A stretch of 64,000 nucleotides of DNA from Mycolicibacterium holsaticum DSM 44478 = JCM 12374 (GTDB lineage: Bacteria; Actinomycetota; Actinomycetes; Mycobacteriales; Mycobacteriaceae): contig NZ_CP080998.1 of the NCBI RefSeq assembly GCF_019645835.1, forward strand, positions 2,046,001 through 2,110,000, read 5' to 3'. A program made the position numbers and the translations under genes. Position 1 is the stretch's first letter; every line of letters starts with the position of its first letter. The notes beneath the pieces are model-generated. The model was not told the origin of the DNA and did not search any database. It was given only the letters and a program-made list of their open reading frames with translations. Positions 48,989 to 58,667 of the stretch are shown here, piece after piece.

Positions 48989-50383
48989 GTGGCTCCATCT
49001 TCTTCGATCATCGACACCGTCGCGAACCTCGCCAAGCGTCGCGGCCTCGTCTTTCAGTCGGGCGAGATCTACGGCGGCACCAAGTCGGCGTGGGATTACG
49101 GCCCGCTGGGGGTGGAGCTCAAGGAGAACATCAAGCGGCAGTGGTGGCGCGCGGTGGTGACCGCCCGCGACGACGTCGTCGGCCTGGACAGCGCGATCAT
49201 CCTGCCGCGCGAGGTGTGGGTGGCCTCCGGTCACGTCGACGTGTTCAACGACCCGCTCGTGGAGTGCCTCAACTGCCACAAGCGCCACCGCCAGGACCAC
49301 ATGCAGGAGGCCTACGCGGCCAAGAAGGGTCTGGACGACCCCGACGCGGTGCCGATGTCGGAGATCGCCTGCCCGGACTGCGGCACCAAGGGCCAGTGGA
49401 CCGAGCCGCGCGACTTCAACATGATGCTCAAGACCTATCTGGGCCCGATCGAGACCGAGGAGGGCCTGCACTATCTGCGGCCCGAGACCGCCCAGGGCAT
49501 CTTCGTCAACTTCGCCAACGTGGTGACGACCGCGCGTAAGAAGCCACCGTTCGGAATCGCCCAGACCGGCAAGAGCTTTCGCAACGAGATCACGCCGGGC
49601 AACTTCATCTTCCGGACCCGCGAGTTCGAGCAGATGGAGATGGAGTTCTTCGTCGAACCGTCGACCGCCCGCGAGTGGCACCAGTACTGGATCGATGAAC
49701 GCCTGCAGTGGTACGTCGACCTCGGTATCGACCGCGACAACCTGCGGCTCTACGAGCATCCCAAGGAGAAGCTGTCGCACTACTCCGAACGCACGGTCGA
49801 CATCGAGTACAAGTTCGGCTTCTCGGGCAGCCCGTGGGGTGAGCTGGAAGGTGTGGCCAATCGCACCGACTTCGACTTGTCCACGCACAGTAAGCATTCC
49901 GGTGCCGACCTGTCGTTCTACGACCAGGCCAGCGACACCCGCTATGTGCCGTATGTCATCGAACCGGCGGCGGGGTTGACCCGCTCGTTCATGGCGTTCC
50001 TCGTCGACGCCTACGCCGAGGACGAGGCCCCCAACGCCAAGGGCGGGGTGGACAAGCGCACCGTGCTGCGGCTGGACCCGCGGCTGTCGCCGGTCAAGGC
50101 CGCGGTGCTGCCGCTGTCACGGCACGCCGACCTGTCGCCCAAGGCGCGCGACCTGGCCGCCGAACTGCGCAGGCACTGGAACGTCGAATTCGACGACGCA
50201 GGCGCGATCGGCCGGCGCTATCGGCGCCAGGATGAGATCGGCACCCCGTTCTGCGTGACGGTCGACTTCGACACGCTCGAGGATCAGGCGGTGACGATCC
50301 GCGAACGCGACGCGATGACGCAGGACCGCGTCGCACTCGACACCGTCAGCGACTACCTGGCCGCCCGCCTCAAAGGCTGCTGA
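48989..50383 (+). CDS. glyS: Glycyl-tRNA synthetase (dimeric, class II)
   Basis: 464 residues from GTG 48989, with TAGGCT 8 nt upstream as in leaderless genes. Class II motifs: '[25 protein letters not shown]' (motif 2) and '[14 protein letters not shown]' (motif 3). N-terminal '[26 protein letters not shown]' is typical of alpha2-type GlyRS. The CxxC...CxxC insertion ('CLNCHK', '[10 protein letters not shown]') is present. It charges tRNA-Gly. Confidence 0.96.
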   Translation: MAPSSSIIDTVANLAKRRGLVFQSGEIYGGTKSAWDYGPLGVELKENIKRQWWRAVVTARDDVVGLDSAIILPREVWVASGHVDVFNDPLVECLNCHKRHRQDHMQEAYAAKKGLDDPDAVPMSEIACPDCGTKGQWTEPRDFNMMLKTYLGPIETEEGLHYLRPETAQGIFVNFANVVTTARKKPPFGIAQTGKSFRNEITPGNFIFRTREFEQMEMEFFVEPSTAREWHQYWIDERLQWYVDLGIDRDNLRLYEHPKEKLSHYSERTVDIEYKFGFSGSPWGELEGVANRTDFDLSTHSKHSGADLSFYDQASDTRYVPYVIEPAAGLTRSFMAFLVDAYAEDEAPNAKGGVDKRTVLRLDPRLSPVKAAVLPLSRHADLSPKARDLAAELRRHWNVEFDDAGAIGRRYRRQDEIGTPFCVTVDFDTLEDQAVTIRERDAMTQDRVALDTVSDYLAARLKGC

Positions 50384-50399
50384 CCCCCTCTTCTCTTGG

Positions 50400-50485
50400 C
50401 CGCGAGCGTGCGTGTTCCCCTCGCTTCGCGGTGGGCCCAGAGGGCGACACGCCGCACGAATCCGCGAGTTTGCGCACGCTCGCGG
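50400..50485. repeat. 86-bp palindromic element, left copy
   Basis: Ends in perfect 13-bp inverted repeats (CCGCGAGCGTGCG at 50400-50412, CGCACGCTCGCGG at 50473-50485). Its reverse complement recurs almost unchanged at 51462-51540 on the other side of the DUF559 gene. Confidence 0.85.
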
Positions 50486-50575
50486 TCAGCCGGCGTCGTC
50501 CCCAACCGGTTACTCATCCACAGCCGGGGCAACGTGTGCGGGGTGCGCCCCCGCCCAGCACTGAGAATCATCGTC

Positions 50576-51463
50576 ATGACTGGCGATATCGCAGCGCTCT
50601 TCGACACCCAGAACGGCGTGGCCACCACGGCTCAACTGTTAGCGGTGATGGGCCGCAGCCGGCTCGACACCAAGATTCGCAGCGGTGAACTGGTGAAGGT
50701 CTGGCCCGGCGTTTACGGCCGTGACGAACCCGACGACGCCACACGGCTTGCCGGCCTGGATCTCCGTGCCGGAGAAGCCGTCGCGATCTGTCTCGGGACA
50801 GCCGCGGCCGCATATGGATTCGACACCGAAGGGGTCGTGGACCTTCACGTGCTCAACCCCGACGGGCACCAGTTGCGCAACTCCGACGGGTTGTTCGTGC
50901 ATCGCCGCGACGGCGCGCCGCTGGGTTTGGTCGACGGCCGACCCGCGACCACGCCGGGGTGGACCGCCGTCGAGGTGGCGCGTGGCCTGCGTCGTCCACG
51001 CGCACTGGCCACGCTCGACGCCGCCCTGCGCAGCGGCACGTGTGATGCGCGTCAGCTGCGCATCGCGGTCGGAAAGCAGGCGGGCAGGCGCGGCATTGTG
51101 GCTGTGCGCGAACTGATTCCGCTGGCGAGGCCCGAAGCCGAGTCGCCGATGGAGAGCGAGGCGCGCCTGGTCATGATCGACGGCGGTTTGACGCCGCCGG
51201 AGTTGCCGTACGAGATCATCGATCGCGATTTCCGAACGTGGCGGGTCGATTTCGCGTGGCCCGAACGCAGGGTCGCCGTCGAGTACGACGGCTTCGACTG
51301 GCACAGCGACCAGGAGCAGTTTCGTCGGGATCGCCGAAAGCGAGCCGCTCTGCAGGAGATCGACTGGAGTGTGCTGTCGGTGGTTTTCGACGACGTCAGG
51401 GTTAGGCCGGAGGCGATGTTGCGGCGCATCGAGGTCGAGCTAAGGCGCTCGCGGGCGGCGTGA
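50576..51463 (+). CDS. AbiEi-like/DUF559 protein with Vsr-type nuclease fold
   Basis: 295 residues. The N-terminal part ('GVATTAQLLAVMGRSRLDTKIRSGELVKVWPGVYGR') is the winged-helix domain found in AbiEi-type antitoxins. The C-terminal part ('WRVDFAWPERRVAVEYDGFDWHSDQEQFRRDRRKRAALQEIDWSVLSV') is a DUF559 domain related to very-short-patch-repair nucleases, with likely catalytic Asp/Glu and Tyr-Asp residues. No toxin partner is adjacent. The stop codon lies at the border of the right-hand palindromic element. ATG 50576 was chosen as the conserved start. Confidence 0.8.
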   Translation: MTGDIAALFDTQNGVATTAQLLAVMGRSRLDTKIRSGELVKVWPGVYGRDEPDDATRLAGLDLRAGEAVAICLGTAAAAYGFDTEGVVDLHVLNPDGHQLRNSDGLFVHRRDGAPLGLVDGRPATTPGWTAVEVARGLRRPRALATLDAALRSGTCDARQLRIAVGKQAGRRGIVAVRELIPLARPEAESPMESEARLVMIDGGLTPPELPYEIIDRDFRTWRVDFAWPERRVAVEYDGFDWHSDQEQFRRDRRKRAALQEIDWSVLSVVFDDVRVRPEAMLRRIEVELRRSRAA

Positions 51464-51540
51464 GCGTGCGCAAACTCGCGGATTTGCGCGGCGTGTCGCC
51501 CTCTGGGCCCACCAGCGAAGCGAGGGGAACACGCACGCTC
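51462..51540. repeat. 79-bp palindromic element, right copy (inverted)
   Basis: Inverted copy of the 50400-50485 element, differing at only a few bases. Its own ends are GAGCGTGCG and CGCACGCTC. The DUF559 gene stop (51461-51463) overlaps its first bases. Confidence 0.85.
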
Positions 51541-51555
51541 GCCGCCAGGGGTGAG

Positions 51556-53541
51556 TTAGAACCGGCCGCCGCCGCCCGAGAAGCCGCCGCCGGAGCCGCC
51601 GAACGAACCCGGGCTGAACCCGCCACCCCCGCCGAACCCGCCGAAGCCGCCGCGCATCGCGCCGCCCAGCATGTTGCCGATGAGGATGCCGCCGATGACG
51701 GCACCCATGTTCCCGCCACCGCCGCCACCGCCGTACGGGCCGCCCATGTAGTTGCGTCGTGCTTGCTCGACGTCGGCGTTGGCCAACGCCTGCGCCTGGG
51801 CCGCCAGCATCGCCGCGCCGTTGGCGTGCGCGATGGCTTCCGCGGGATCCGTCGACCGCTTGGCTTCGGCGGCGCCGATCTGCCGGACCGCCTCGGCCAG
51901 CCGCGTGCGCGCCTCCGGGCCGATGGTGCCGCGCCGGGTGTCGATGAAGTCCGACACCGACCGCACCCGCGACCGCGCGGTGAACAGCGCCTCCTCCAGC
52001 GCGCGGTTGAGCCGGTCGGCGGCTTCGCGCTCCTGCTCGACGGCGGCCAACAGCCGATCCAGGTCGGCGTCGGCCTTGGTCAGCTCGGTGAACGTGCCGA
52101 GCGGATCCACCGATCCGGTGCGCTGCGCGGCAGCGACGGCGGCCGTCGCGGCGTCCCTGGCGGCCGAGAGCTGGTCGGCCTGCGGCACTGAGCCCTCCGC
52201 CAGCAGCGCACCGGCCTGTGAAATGCCGGCCTTGATGTCCTCGATCGTGGCGGGCAGCGCGGCCGCGGCGCGCCGAATGTCGCTGGCCGCACTGTCGACC
52301 GCATCGAGCAGTGAATTAGCTTGGCCCAGCGCGGATTCCCCAGCGCGCACACTCTCGACGAGCTCGGTCTGGCGTCCGGCCACCGGCCGCTCGGCCAACT
52401 CTCGGGCCCGGGTGATGGACCGGTCGGCGAACGTCAGCAGCTCCTTGGCCGCGTCGACGTTGTCGGCCACCGACGTCAACGCCGCGGAGTCGAACTCGTT
52501 GTGCAGTTCGGCCAGCTTCTGGCGCGACGGTTCGATCCGCGCCGTGATGTCGACGACCTGTTGGGTCATGGTGTTCAGCCGCGCCGGCGCGTTGATCACC
52601 AGGTCGCGCAGCTGGGCGAACTCCTCACTGCGGGTGTCGAGTTCTCGGTCGGCCCTGGCGGCCGCCACCACCACCCGCGTCAACAGGTCCCGGCGCTGTG
52701 CGGGAGTCTCGGGGATCGCGTCGTCGAGCTGTTGGCGCACGTTGAACGCTTGCGTCAGGGTGGTTTTCGCGTTGCGCACCGCGTCGGCGAACTTCGCGGT
52801 CTGCTCGTCGCCGAACTCTTCGACCGCCAGCTCGAGCTCGTGCTCGCTGGTGCGCACCGCGTTGTCGACCTCGACCACCATCGCCCGGGACAGGTCGTCG
52901 AGCGCATCCAGCGACACCGCCGCCAACGCAGTGGGATCCGTCGGGTCAACCCGCCGCGCGGCGGCGAACTCCGCTTCGCGGCGCTTGCGGCGCCGACGCC
53001 GGCTCCACAGCCACAGACCCAGCACGCCCACGGCGATGACCGCCAGCACCACCAGCACCGCCACCCAGCTGATCCCGCCGCCCGGGGCGGTGTTCAGCCC
53101 GGTGGCCGCCGCGACCGCCGCGCCCGCCCAGTCGTTGCGGCGCAGGGCCGGTTCGATGTCGTCGCGCTGCAGCGCCCCCGCGTCGGACTGGTCCATCACC
53201 GCCGTCGGCACCTGAAACGCGTACGAGCGTTCGTTGACCGCGACCGCCAACAGCGCGTCACGCTCACCGAAGTCGCTGAGCTGCATGGTGCTTCGCGCCC
53301 ACCGCACCGGGCTCTGCCCGAAACTGTCGACGTAGACCACCCACAGCCGGATGCGCTTATCGGTGTAGAGCTGGTTGACAGCGGACTCGACCTGGGCGCG
53401 CTGATCGGCAGACAACACGCCCGCGCTGTCGGTGACGTATCCCGGCACCCGGAACGGCGGTTCGGCGGCCGCGCTCGGCGCCACAAGGACACTGACGACG
53501 AGCACCGCCGACACGAGGCTGAGCAGACGAGCGAGACGCAT
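51556..53541 (-). CDS. TPM-domain membrane protein with glycine-rich tail
   Basis: 661 residues from ATG 53541. Signal sequence to about residue 26, then a TPM domain ('[35 protein letters not shown]'). A membrane segment ('[20 protein letters not shown]') is followed by a basic stretch (RRRRRKRR), a long coiled-coil region of about 400 residues and a Gly-rich C-terminus ('[12 protein letters not shown]' and similar). Position next to dgt matches M. tuberculosis Rv2345. TPM proteins in other organisms act in membrane complexes or photosystem repair; here the role is unknown. Confidence 0.9.
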   Translation of the reverse strand: MRLARLLSLVSAVLVVSVLVAPSAAAEPPFRVPGYVTDSAGVLSADQRAQVESAVNQLYTDKRIRLWVVYVDSFGQSPVRWARSTMQLSDFGERDALLAVAVNERSYAFQVPTAVMDQSDAGALQRDDIEPALRRNDWAGAAVAAATGLNTAPGGGISWVAVLVVLAVIAVGVLGLWLWSRRRRRKRREAEFAAARRVDPTDPTALAAVSLDALDDLSRAMVVEVDNAVRTSEHELELAVEEFGDEQTAKFADAVRNAKTTLTQAFNVRQQLDDAIPETPAQRRDLLTRVVVAAARADRELDTRSEEFAQLRDLVINAPARLNTMTQQVVDITARIEPSRQKLAELHNEFDSAALTSVADNVDAAKELLTFADRSITRARELAERPVAGRQTELVESVRAGESALGQANSLLDAVDSAASDIRRAAAALPATIEDIKAGISQAGALLAEGSVPQADQLSAARDAATAAVAAAQRTGSVDPLGTFTELTKADADLDRLLAAVEQEREAADRLNRALEEALFTARSRVRSVSDFIDTRRGTIGPEARTRLAEAVRQIGAAEAKRSTDPAEAIAHANGAAMLAAQAQALANADVEQARRNYMGGPYGGGGGGGNMGAVIGGILIGNMLGGAMRGGFGGFGGGGGFSPGSFGGSGGGFSGGGGRF

Positions 53542-53613
53542 GATCGCCAATGTAATGCGGCGCACGACCCGACCACGCGCTACCCGCGAACACGGCTGGC
53601 AGACTGTGCTCCG

Positions 53614-54876
53614 GTGGCAGCGATTTCCGATCCGTACAACGAGTTCGACCGAGAGCGGCTGGTGGTCGAACCGGCCAAGGCTGCCGGTCTACCGGGCACC
53701 GACACCGAACACCGCACCGACTTCGCCCGCGACCGCGCGCGCGTGCTGCACAGTGCGGCGCTGCGCCGGTTGGCCGACAAGACTCAGGTCGTCGGACCCC
53801 GCCAGGGGGAGACGCCGCGCACCCGGCTGACCCATTCGTTGGAGGTGGCCCAGATCGGCCGCGGGATGGCCATCGGTTTGGGCTGTGACCCCGACCTCGT
53901 CGACCTGGCCGGGCTGGCCCACGACATCGGGCATCCGCCGTACGGGCACAACGGGGAGCGCGCGCTCAACGAGTTCGCAGACCAGCACGGCGGTTTCGAG
54001 GGCAACGCCCAGAACATCCGGATCCTGACCGGCCTCGAACCGAAAACCCTTGATAGTCAAGGGTGTAGCGCTGGTCTGAACCTGACCCGCGCAGCGCTTG
54101 ACGCGGTCACCAAGTATCCGTGGCGCCGCGACGGGCAGCACCGCAAGTTCGGCTTCTACGAGGACGACGCGGTTCTCGCCGACTGGATCCGCTCCGGCGC
54201 CCCGGCGCGCCGGCCGTGCCTGGAGGCCCAGGTCATGGACTGGGCCGACGACGTCGCCTACTCGGTGCACGACGTCGAGGACGGCGTCATCTCCGGGCGC
54301 ATCGACATGCGGGTCCTGGCCGACGACGACGCGGCCGCCGTGTTGGGACGGCTCGGCGAGACCAGCGGGATGGGCGCGGGCCTGCCCGCCGAGCACCTGG
54401 CGGCCGCGGCGGAACGGCTGTCGAGCCTGCCGGTGGTCGCCGCCGTCGGTAAGTACGACGGCACGCTGGGTGCGTCCGTCGCGCTGAAACGGCTGACCAG
54501 CGAGTTGGTCGGGCGTTTCGCATCGGCGGCGATCACGGCCACCCGGGAGGTCGCCGGGCGCGGCCCGCTGGTGCGGTACGGCGCCGACCTGGCCGTGCCC
54601 GACCTGGTGCGCGCGGAGGTCGCGATCCTCAAGATCCTGGCGCTGCAGTTCATCATGTCCGACCCGCGGCACCTGGAACTGCAGGCACAACAGCGTGAAC
54701 GCATCCACCGGGTCGCGCACTGGCTGCTCGCGGGTGCGCCCGCGACCCTGGACCCGATCTTCGTACCGGCGTTCAACGACGCCGCCGACGAGGGCGCGCG
54801 CATCCGGGTGATCGTCGATCAGATCGCGTCGTACACCGAGGGCCGGCTGGAGCGGCTGGAACCCGCGGAAGGGTAA
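53614..54876 (+). CDS. dgt: Deoxyguanosinetriphosphate triphosphohydrolase-like protein
   Basis: 420 residues of the HD superfamily. HD motif residues in '[15 protein letters not shown]', '[24 protein letters not shown]' and '[17 protein letters not shown]' form the metal site that cleaves dNTPs to nucleosides and triphosphate. GTG 53614 is 9 nt after CAGACT, fitting a leaderless start; upstream is the divergent TPM gene. Confidence 0.93.
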   Translation: MAAISDPYNEFDRERLVVEPAKAAGLPGTDTEHRTDFARDRARVLHSAALRRLADKTQVVGPRQGETPRTRLTHSLEVAQIGRGMAIGLGCDPDLVDLAGLAHDIGHPPYGHNGERALNEFADQHGGFEGNAQNIRILTGLEPKTLDSQGCSAGLNLTRAALDAVTKYPWRRDGQHRKFGFYEDDAVLADWIRSGAPARRPCLEAQVMDWADDVAYSVHDVEDGVISGRIDMRVLADDDAAAVLGRLGETSGMGAGLPAEHLAAAAERLSSLPVVAAVGKYDGTLGASVALKRLTSELVGRFASAAITATREVAGRGPLVRYGADLAVPDLVRAEVAILKILALQFIMSDPRHLELQAQQRERIHRVAHWLLAGAPATLDPIFVPAFNDAADEGARIRVIVDQIASYTEGRLERLEPAEG

Positions 54877-54900
54877 TCGGGCGGGGCCTAGACTGTGGCC

Positions 54901-56826
54901 GTGGCAGGCCGCATTCCCGATCGTGACATCGCGGCCATTCGTGAACGCATCCGCATCGAGGACGTGGTCGGCGACTACGTGCAGCTGCGCCGCGCCGGCG
55001 CGGACTCGATGAAGGGGCTGTGCCCGTTTCACGACGAGAAGTCACCGTCGTTTCACGTCCGCCCGAACCACGGCCACTTCCACTGCTTCGGCTGCGGAGA
55101 GGGCGGCGACGTCTACGCCTTCATCCAGAAGATCGAGCACGTCAGCTTCGTCGAGTCCGTCGAACTGCTCGCCGACCGCGTCGGCTACACGATCACCTAC
55201 TCCGGGGCCTCCGCGACGAACGTGCAACGCGACCGCGGCAGCCGCAGCCGGCTGCTGGCCGCGAACGTCGCCGCCCAGGAGTTCTACGCCCAGGCGCTGC
55301 AATCCGATGAGGCCGCCCCGGCGCGCCAGTACCTGCTCGAGCGCAACTTCGACGCCGAGGCCGCGGCCCGGTTCGGCTGCGGCTTCGCGCCCTCGGGCTG
55401 GGACTCGCTGACCAAACACCTGCTGCGCAAGGGCTTTGAGTTCAAGGAGCTCGAGGCGGCCGGGTTGTCGCGGGAGGGCCGCCGCGGCCCGATGGACCGC
55501 TTTCACCGCCGGTTGCTGTGGCCGATCCGGGCCAGCAGCGGTGAGGTGATCGGCTTCGGCGCCCGGCGGATCTTCGACGACGACCAGATGCAGGCCAAGT
55601 ACGTCAACACCCCTGAGACGGTGCTGTACAAGAAGTCCGCGGTGTTGTTCGGCCTGGACCTGGCCAAGCGCGACATCGCCAAGTCGCACCGCGCCGTCGT
55701 CGTCGAGGGCTACACCGACGTGATGGCCATGCACCTGGCCAACGAGACCACCGCGGTGGCCTCGTGCGGCACCGCGTTCGGGGACGGGCACCTCGCCCTG
55801 CTGCGCCGGTTGATGATGGACGACAACTGGTACCGCGGTGAGCTGATCTTCGTCTTCGACGGCGACGAGGCCGGCCAGGCCGCGGCGTTGAAGGCGTTCG
55901 ACGGCGACCAGCAGGTCGCCGGAAAGTCCTTCGTCGCAATCGCTTCCGACGGGATGGATCCGTGTGACCTGCGGCTCAAATCGGGTGACAAGGCGCTGCG
56001 GGACCTGGTGGCCCGGCGCATCCCGATGTTCGAGTTCGCGATCCGCAACCTGATCCCCGACGGTGACGCTCTCGACAACGATCCGCAGGCCCAGGTCGAC
56101 GCGCTGCGCCAGTGCGTGCCGCTGGTGGCCAGGATCCGCGACTACGCGCTGCGTGACGAATACGCCCGTCGGCTGGCGGGGTGGACGGGATGGAGCGACG
56201 AGGGCCAGGTGTTGTCGCGGGTGCGCGAGGAGGCCCAGAAGCGCGGCATGCCCGACCGCGGCCGGCGTCGCGGCGCGGGGACCGAGGCCCCGGCGCGACG
56301 GTCCGGCGCCCAGCCGGCCGCGGCGGCACGGCCCGATCCCACCGACCCGACCCTGTGGCCGCAGCGGGAGGCGCTCAAGGCGGCGCTGCAGTATCCGGCG
56401 CTGGCCGGTCCGGTGTTCGATTCGCTGACCGTGGAGAGCTTCACCCATCCCGGCTATGCGGCGGTGCGCGCCGCGATCGAGGGTGCCGGCGGCGCATCGG
56501 CGGGCAAGTCGGGCGCGGAGTGGATCGAGGCGGTCCGCGATCAGACCGCAGCGCCGGCCGTGGCGAACCTGGTCAACGAACTCGGCGTGGAGGCGATCAA
56601 CGTCGTCGACGACGAACGGCTGCCGCGCTACATCGGTGGAGTGCTGGCCCGGCTGCAGGAGGTCTGGGTGGGACGCCAGATCGCCGATGTGAAGTCGAAA
56701 CTGCAGCGCATGTCGCCGGTCGAACAGGGCGACGAGTACCACGCGCTGTTCGGGGACCTGGTGGCGATGGAGGCGTATCGCCGCAGCCTGCTCGAACAGG
56801 CCAGCGGCGATGACTTGACTGCGTGA
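54901..56826 (+). CDS. dnaG: DNA primase
   Basis: 641 residues from GTG 54901, with TAGACT 7 nt upstream (an upstream GTG at 54895 is the alternative). N-terminal zinc finger 'CPFHDEKSPSFHVRPNHGHFHCFGCGEGGD' (Cys-His-Cys-Cys). TOPRIM core with 'VVVEGYTDVMAMH' and 'FVFDGDEAGQAA'. The C-terminal helicase-binding domain follows an Ala/Arg-rich linker. It makes RNA primers for replication. Confidence 0.96.
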   Translation: MAGRIPDRDIAAIRERIRIEDVVGDYVQLRRAGADSMKGLCPFHDEKSPSFHVRPNHGHFHCFGCGEGGDVYAFIQKIEHVSFVESVELLADRVGYTITYSGASATNVQRDRGSRSRLLAANVAAQEFYAQALQSDEAAPARQYLLERNFDAEAAARFGCGFAPSGWDSLTKHLLRKGFEFKELEAAGLSREGRRGPMDRFHRRLLWPIRASSGEVIGFGARRIFDDDQMQAKYVNTPETVLYKKSAVLFGLDLAKRDIAKSHRAVVVEGYTDVMAMHLANETTAVASCGTAFGDGHLALLRRLMMDDNWYRGELIFVFDGDEAGQAAALKAFDGDQQVAGKSFVAIASDGMDPCDLRLKSGDKALRDLVARRIPMFEFAIRNLIPDGDALDNDPQAQVDALRQCVPLVARIRDYALRDEYARRLAGWTGWSDEGQVLSRVREEAQKRGMPDRGRRRGAGTEAPARRSGAQPAAAARPDPTDPTLWPQREALKAALQYPALAGPVFDSLTVESFTHPGYAAVRAAIEGAGGASAGKSGAEWIEAVRDQTAAPAVANLVNELGVEAINVVDDERLPRYIGGVLARLQEVWVGRQIADVKSKLQRMSPVEQGDEYHALFGDLVAMEAYRRSLLEQASGDDLTA

Positions 56827-56891
56827 GACCCGGTAACGCGATAGGGTTGGCACGCTATAAACCGTCGGGGGACGGTCAGAAAGGCAAGCTC

Positions 56892-57188
56892 GTGACATCG
56901 ACCAACAACCGGGTGCGGCGGCTCGTCGCTGCGGGCACGCTCGCGGTGGCTGCGGTCGCGGCGCCGTTCGCGGCATCTGTGCTGGTCAGCACCACCTCTG
57001 ATGTTTCGGTGGCGCAGGGTTGCCTGGCCTGGTTCGGCAACAAAGAAGACGGCAAGTGCCTTGGCACCTCCAACGGCAACGGCTTCAACGTCGGCACGCC
57101 GTCCTTCGGCCTCTACGGTCCCGACGGCGCGGGCTTCAGCACCGGCCCGCTGCTTCCGGGCACCACGATCTCCGAGGGCATCAACTAA
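56892..57188 (+). CDS. Small secreted mycobacterial protein (Rv2342-like by position)
   Basis: 98 residues from GTG 56892 with AAAGGC upstream. Signal peptide ('RRLVAAGTLAVAAVAAPFAASVLVSTTSDVSVAQ') followed by a short mature chain with two cysteines ('GCLAWFGNKEDGKCLG') and Gly-rich end. Function unknown; conserved next to dnaG in mycobacteria. Confidence 0.8.
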   Translation: MTSTNNRVRRLVAAGTLAVAAVAAPFAASVLVSTTSDVSVAQGCLAWFGNKEDGKCLGTSNGNGFNVGTPSFGLYGPDGAGFSTGPLLPGTTISEGIN

Positions 57189-57439
57189 CGACGCTGCCCG
57201 CGCTGCGCGGCCTCGGGGCCCATCACCGTGGTGTCGGAGTCGATCTCGGTCAGCGTGACCATCGTCTGGTCCGGTGACACACGGTCGGCGATCTTGCGCC
57301 GCCCCGCATCGATCACGGCCTTGGCGGCCGGGCTCTCGGTGACCGCCTTGTAGGTCCCGGCGATCTGTTCATACCGACGTCGGCCAGCCTTCGTGCCCAT
57401 GACGTAGCCGACAGCCAATACGACGAGATACCGGATCAC
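57185..57439 (-). CDS. Small membrane-anchored conserved protein
   Basis: 84 residues from GTG 57439: 'VIRYLVVLAVGYVMGTKAGRRRYEQIAGTYKAV', a single membrane segment followed by the GTKAGRRRYEQI motif. This pattern is common in small actinobacterial proteins of unknown function. Its stop overlaps the convergent secreted-protein gene by 4 bp. Confidence 0.75.
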   Translation of the reverse strand: MIRYLVVLAVGYVMGTKAGRRRYEQIAGTYKAVTESPAAKAVIDAGRRKIADRVSPDQTMVTLTEIDSDTTVMGPEAAQRGQRR

Positions 57440-57587
57440 AGGGCCCCTCCCGGTCGACGGTGCATACCCATCCATCCTGCCTCACTTCGCGGGGTGCGTG
57501 CCGGGTGGCGGCGTATTGGCGGCCCGCGCGGCACGTAGGCTAGAGTCATCCCTCGATCCGCCGAACACGACGTTCGCGGAGGAGCGA

Positions 57588-57660
<73 letters not shown>

Positions 57661-57665
57661 CAAGG

Positions 57666-57687
57666 TCAGAGCGGTTTTCGGCTCTGA
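57666..57687 (+). terminator. Hairpin after tRNA-Asn
   Basis: A perfect 7-bp stem TCAGAGC/GCTCTGA with an 8-nt loop starts 6 bp after the tRNA. No T-run follows, so termination is plausible but unproven. It could also belong to an attachment site. Confidence 0.45.
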
Positions 57688-57833
57688 TGCACAACATCCG
57701 CACAACATCTTGGTTAGTGTCGCGGGCCAACTCGGCCGCAGTAACGGCTACCATGCCGCGTGGACGAACTCGCGACCGCAATCAGCGTGGGCGGCGGCGC
57801 AGTCCCCTATATGTGAGGGGTGTAGGTGTAGCC

Positions 57834-58667
57834 ATGCCGGCGGACCTGGTCACAGACGCTTGCACTGATTTGGGCGTTCACCGTGTTCGGCCGCTTGTCG
57901 CTGGAGGGCAAAAACAGGTCCACGTCGTCGCTGATGCCGCGGGGACGGAGAGCGTATTGAAGCTGATTGATCTCGGGGCGGCCAGTGACCCGGCAGCACT
58001 TGAGCGGGCACGTCGTGAGGTTGAATTACTCCGCAGCGTCGATCATCCGAATGTCGTCAAGGTCCGCACTGAACTACGGGAACTCGGAACACCGCCGGTA
58101 GCCGCGTTCTGGTTGGAGGAGTTTCTAGACGGCGGAGACCTCCGCCATTGTTGCGGAACGGGATGGTCCGCGGACCAGTTGATCGCGCTTGGAAGTGACG
58201 TTGCGGCTGGCCTTGGGGCGTTGCACGCGAAGAAGGTAATCCATCGAGATCTGAGTCCCGGCAACGTGCAGCGAACGCTGAGTGGTCGGTTCGTTGTGAT
58301 GGACCCCGGCTTCGCCAAACACACTCTCAAGAGCGGATTGACGATCGGCGGTCAGCCAGGAACTCCGGGCTTCATGACGCCCGAGCACCTACAAGCGTAT
58401 TCAGGCGCGCCGACTGCCGCGTCAGACGTCTTTGGTTGCGCCGCTTTGGTCTATCTCGCTGCAACCGGTCAACCGCCCGTCCCCTATAAGGGCGACGATA
58501 CGGAGTACATGCGTCGGCTGAGGACGGCGCAACATATACCGCTGGCTCAGGTGCGCACCGATCTTCCCGCCCCACTGGTAGAGGTAGTCGAGCGTGGCCT
58601 GCACGCGCAGCCAGCTCGTCGATATCGAAATGGAGCGGCCCTCGCCGCAGTCTTCGGGGCTCTGTAA
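57834..58667 (+). CDS. Divergent eukaryotic-like Ser/Thr protein kinase
   Basis: 277 residues, a bare kinase domain with no membrane anchor or sensor. Lys43 ('SVLKLID') and the catalytic loop 'HRDLSPGNVQ' (His137-Arg-Asp139...Asn) are intact. The magnesium loop reads DPG (157-159) instead of DFG, and 'TPE' replaces APE. The Gly-rich loop is weak ('VAGGQKQVHVV'). ATG 57834 was chosen; the frame runs open upstream through the tRNA but lacks conserved sequence. The next gene starts right after its stop. GC content is visibly lower than in the dnaG region, which suggests transfer. Confidence 0.85.
   Translation: MPADLVTDACTDLGVHRVRPLVAGGQKQVHVVADAAGTESVLKLIDLGAASDPAALERARREVELLRSVDHPNVVKVRTELRELGTPPVAAFWLEEFLDGGDLRHCCGTGWSADQLIALGSDVAAGLGALHAKKVIHRDLSPGNVQRTLSGRFVVMDPGFAKHTLKSGLTIGGQPGTPGFMTPEHLQAYSGAPTAASDVFGCAALVYLAATGQPPVPYKGDDTEYMRRLRTAQHIPLAQVRTDLPAPLVEVVERGLHAQPARRYRNGAALAAVFGAL

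Noticed and set aside
55042..56976. Reverse-strand open frame of 644 codons opposite dnaG
   Set aside because: Shadow of dnaG, whose zinc finger and TOPRIM motifs are unambiguous.
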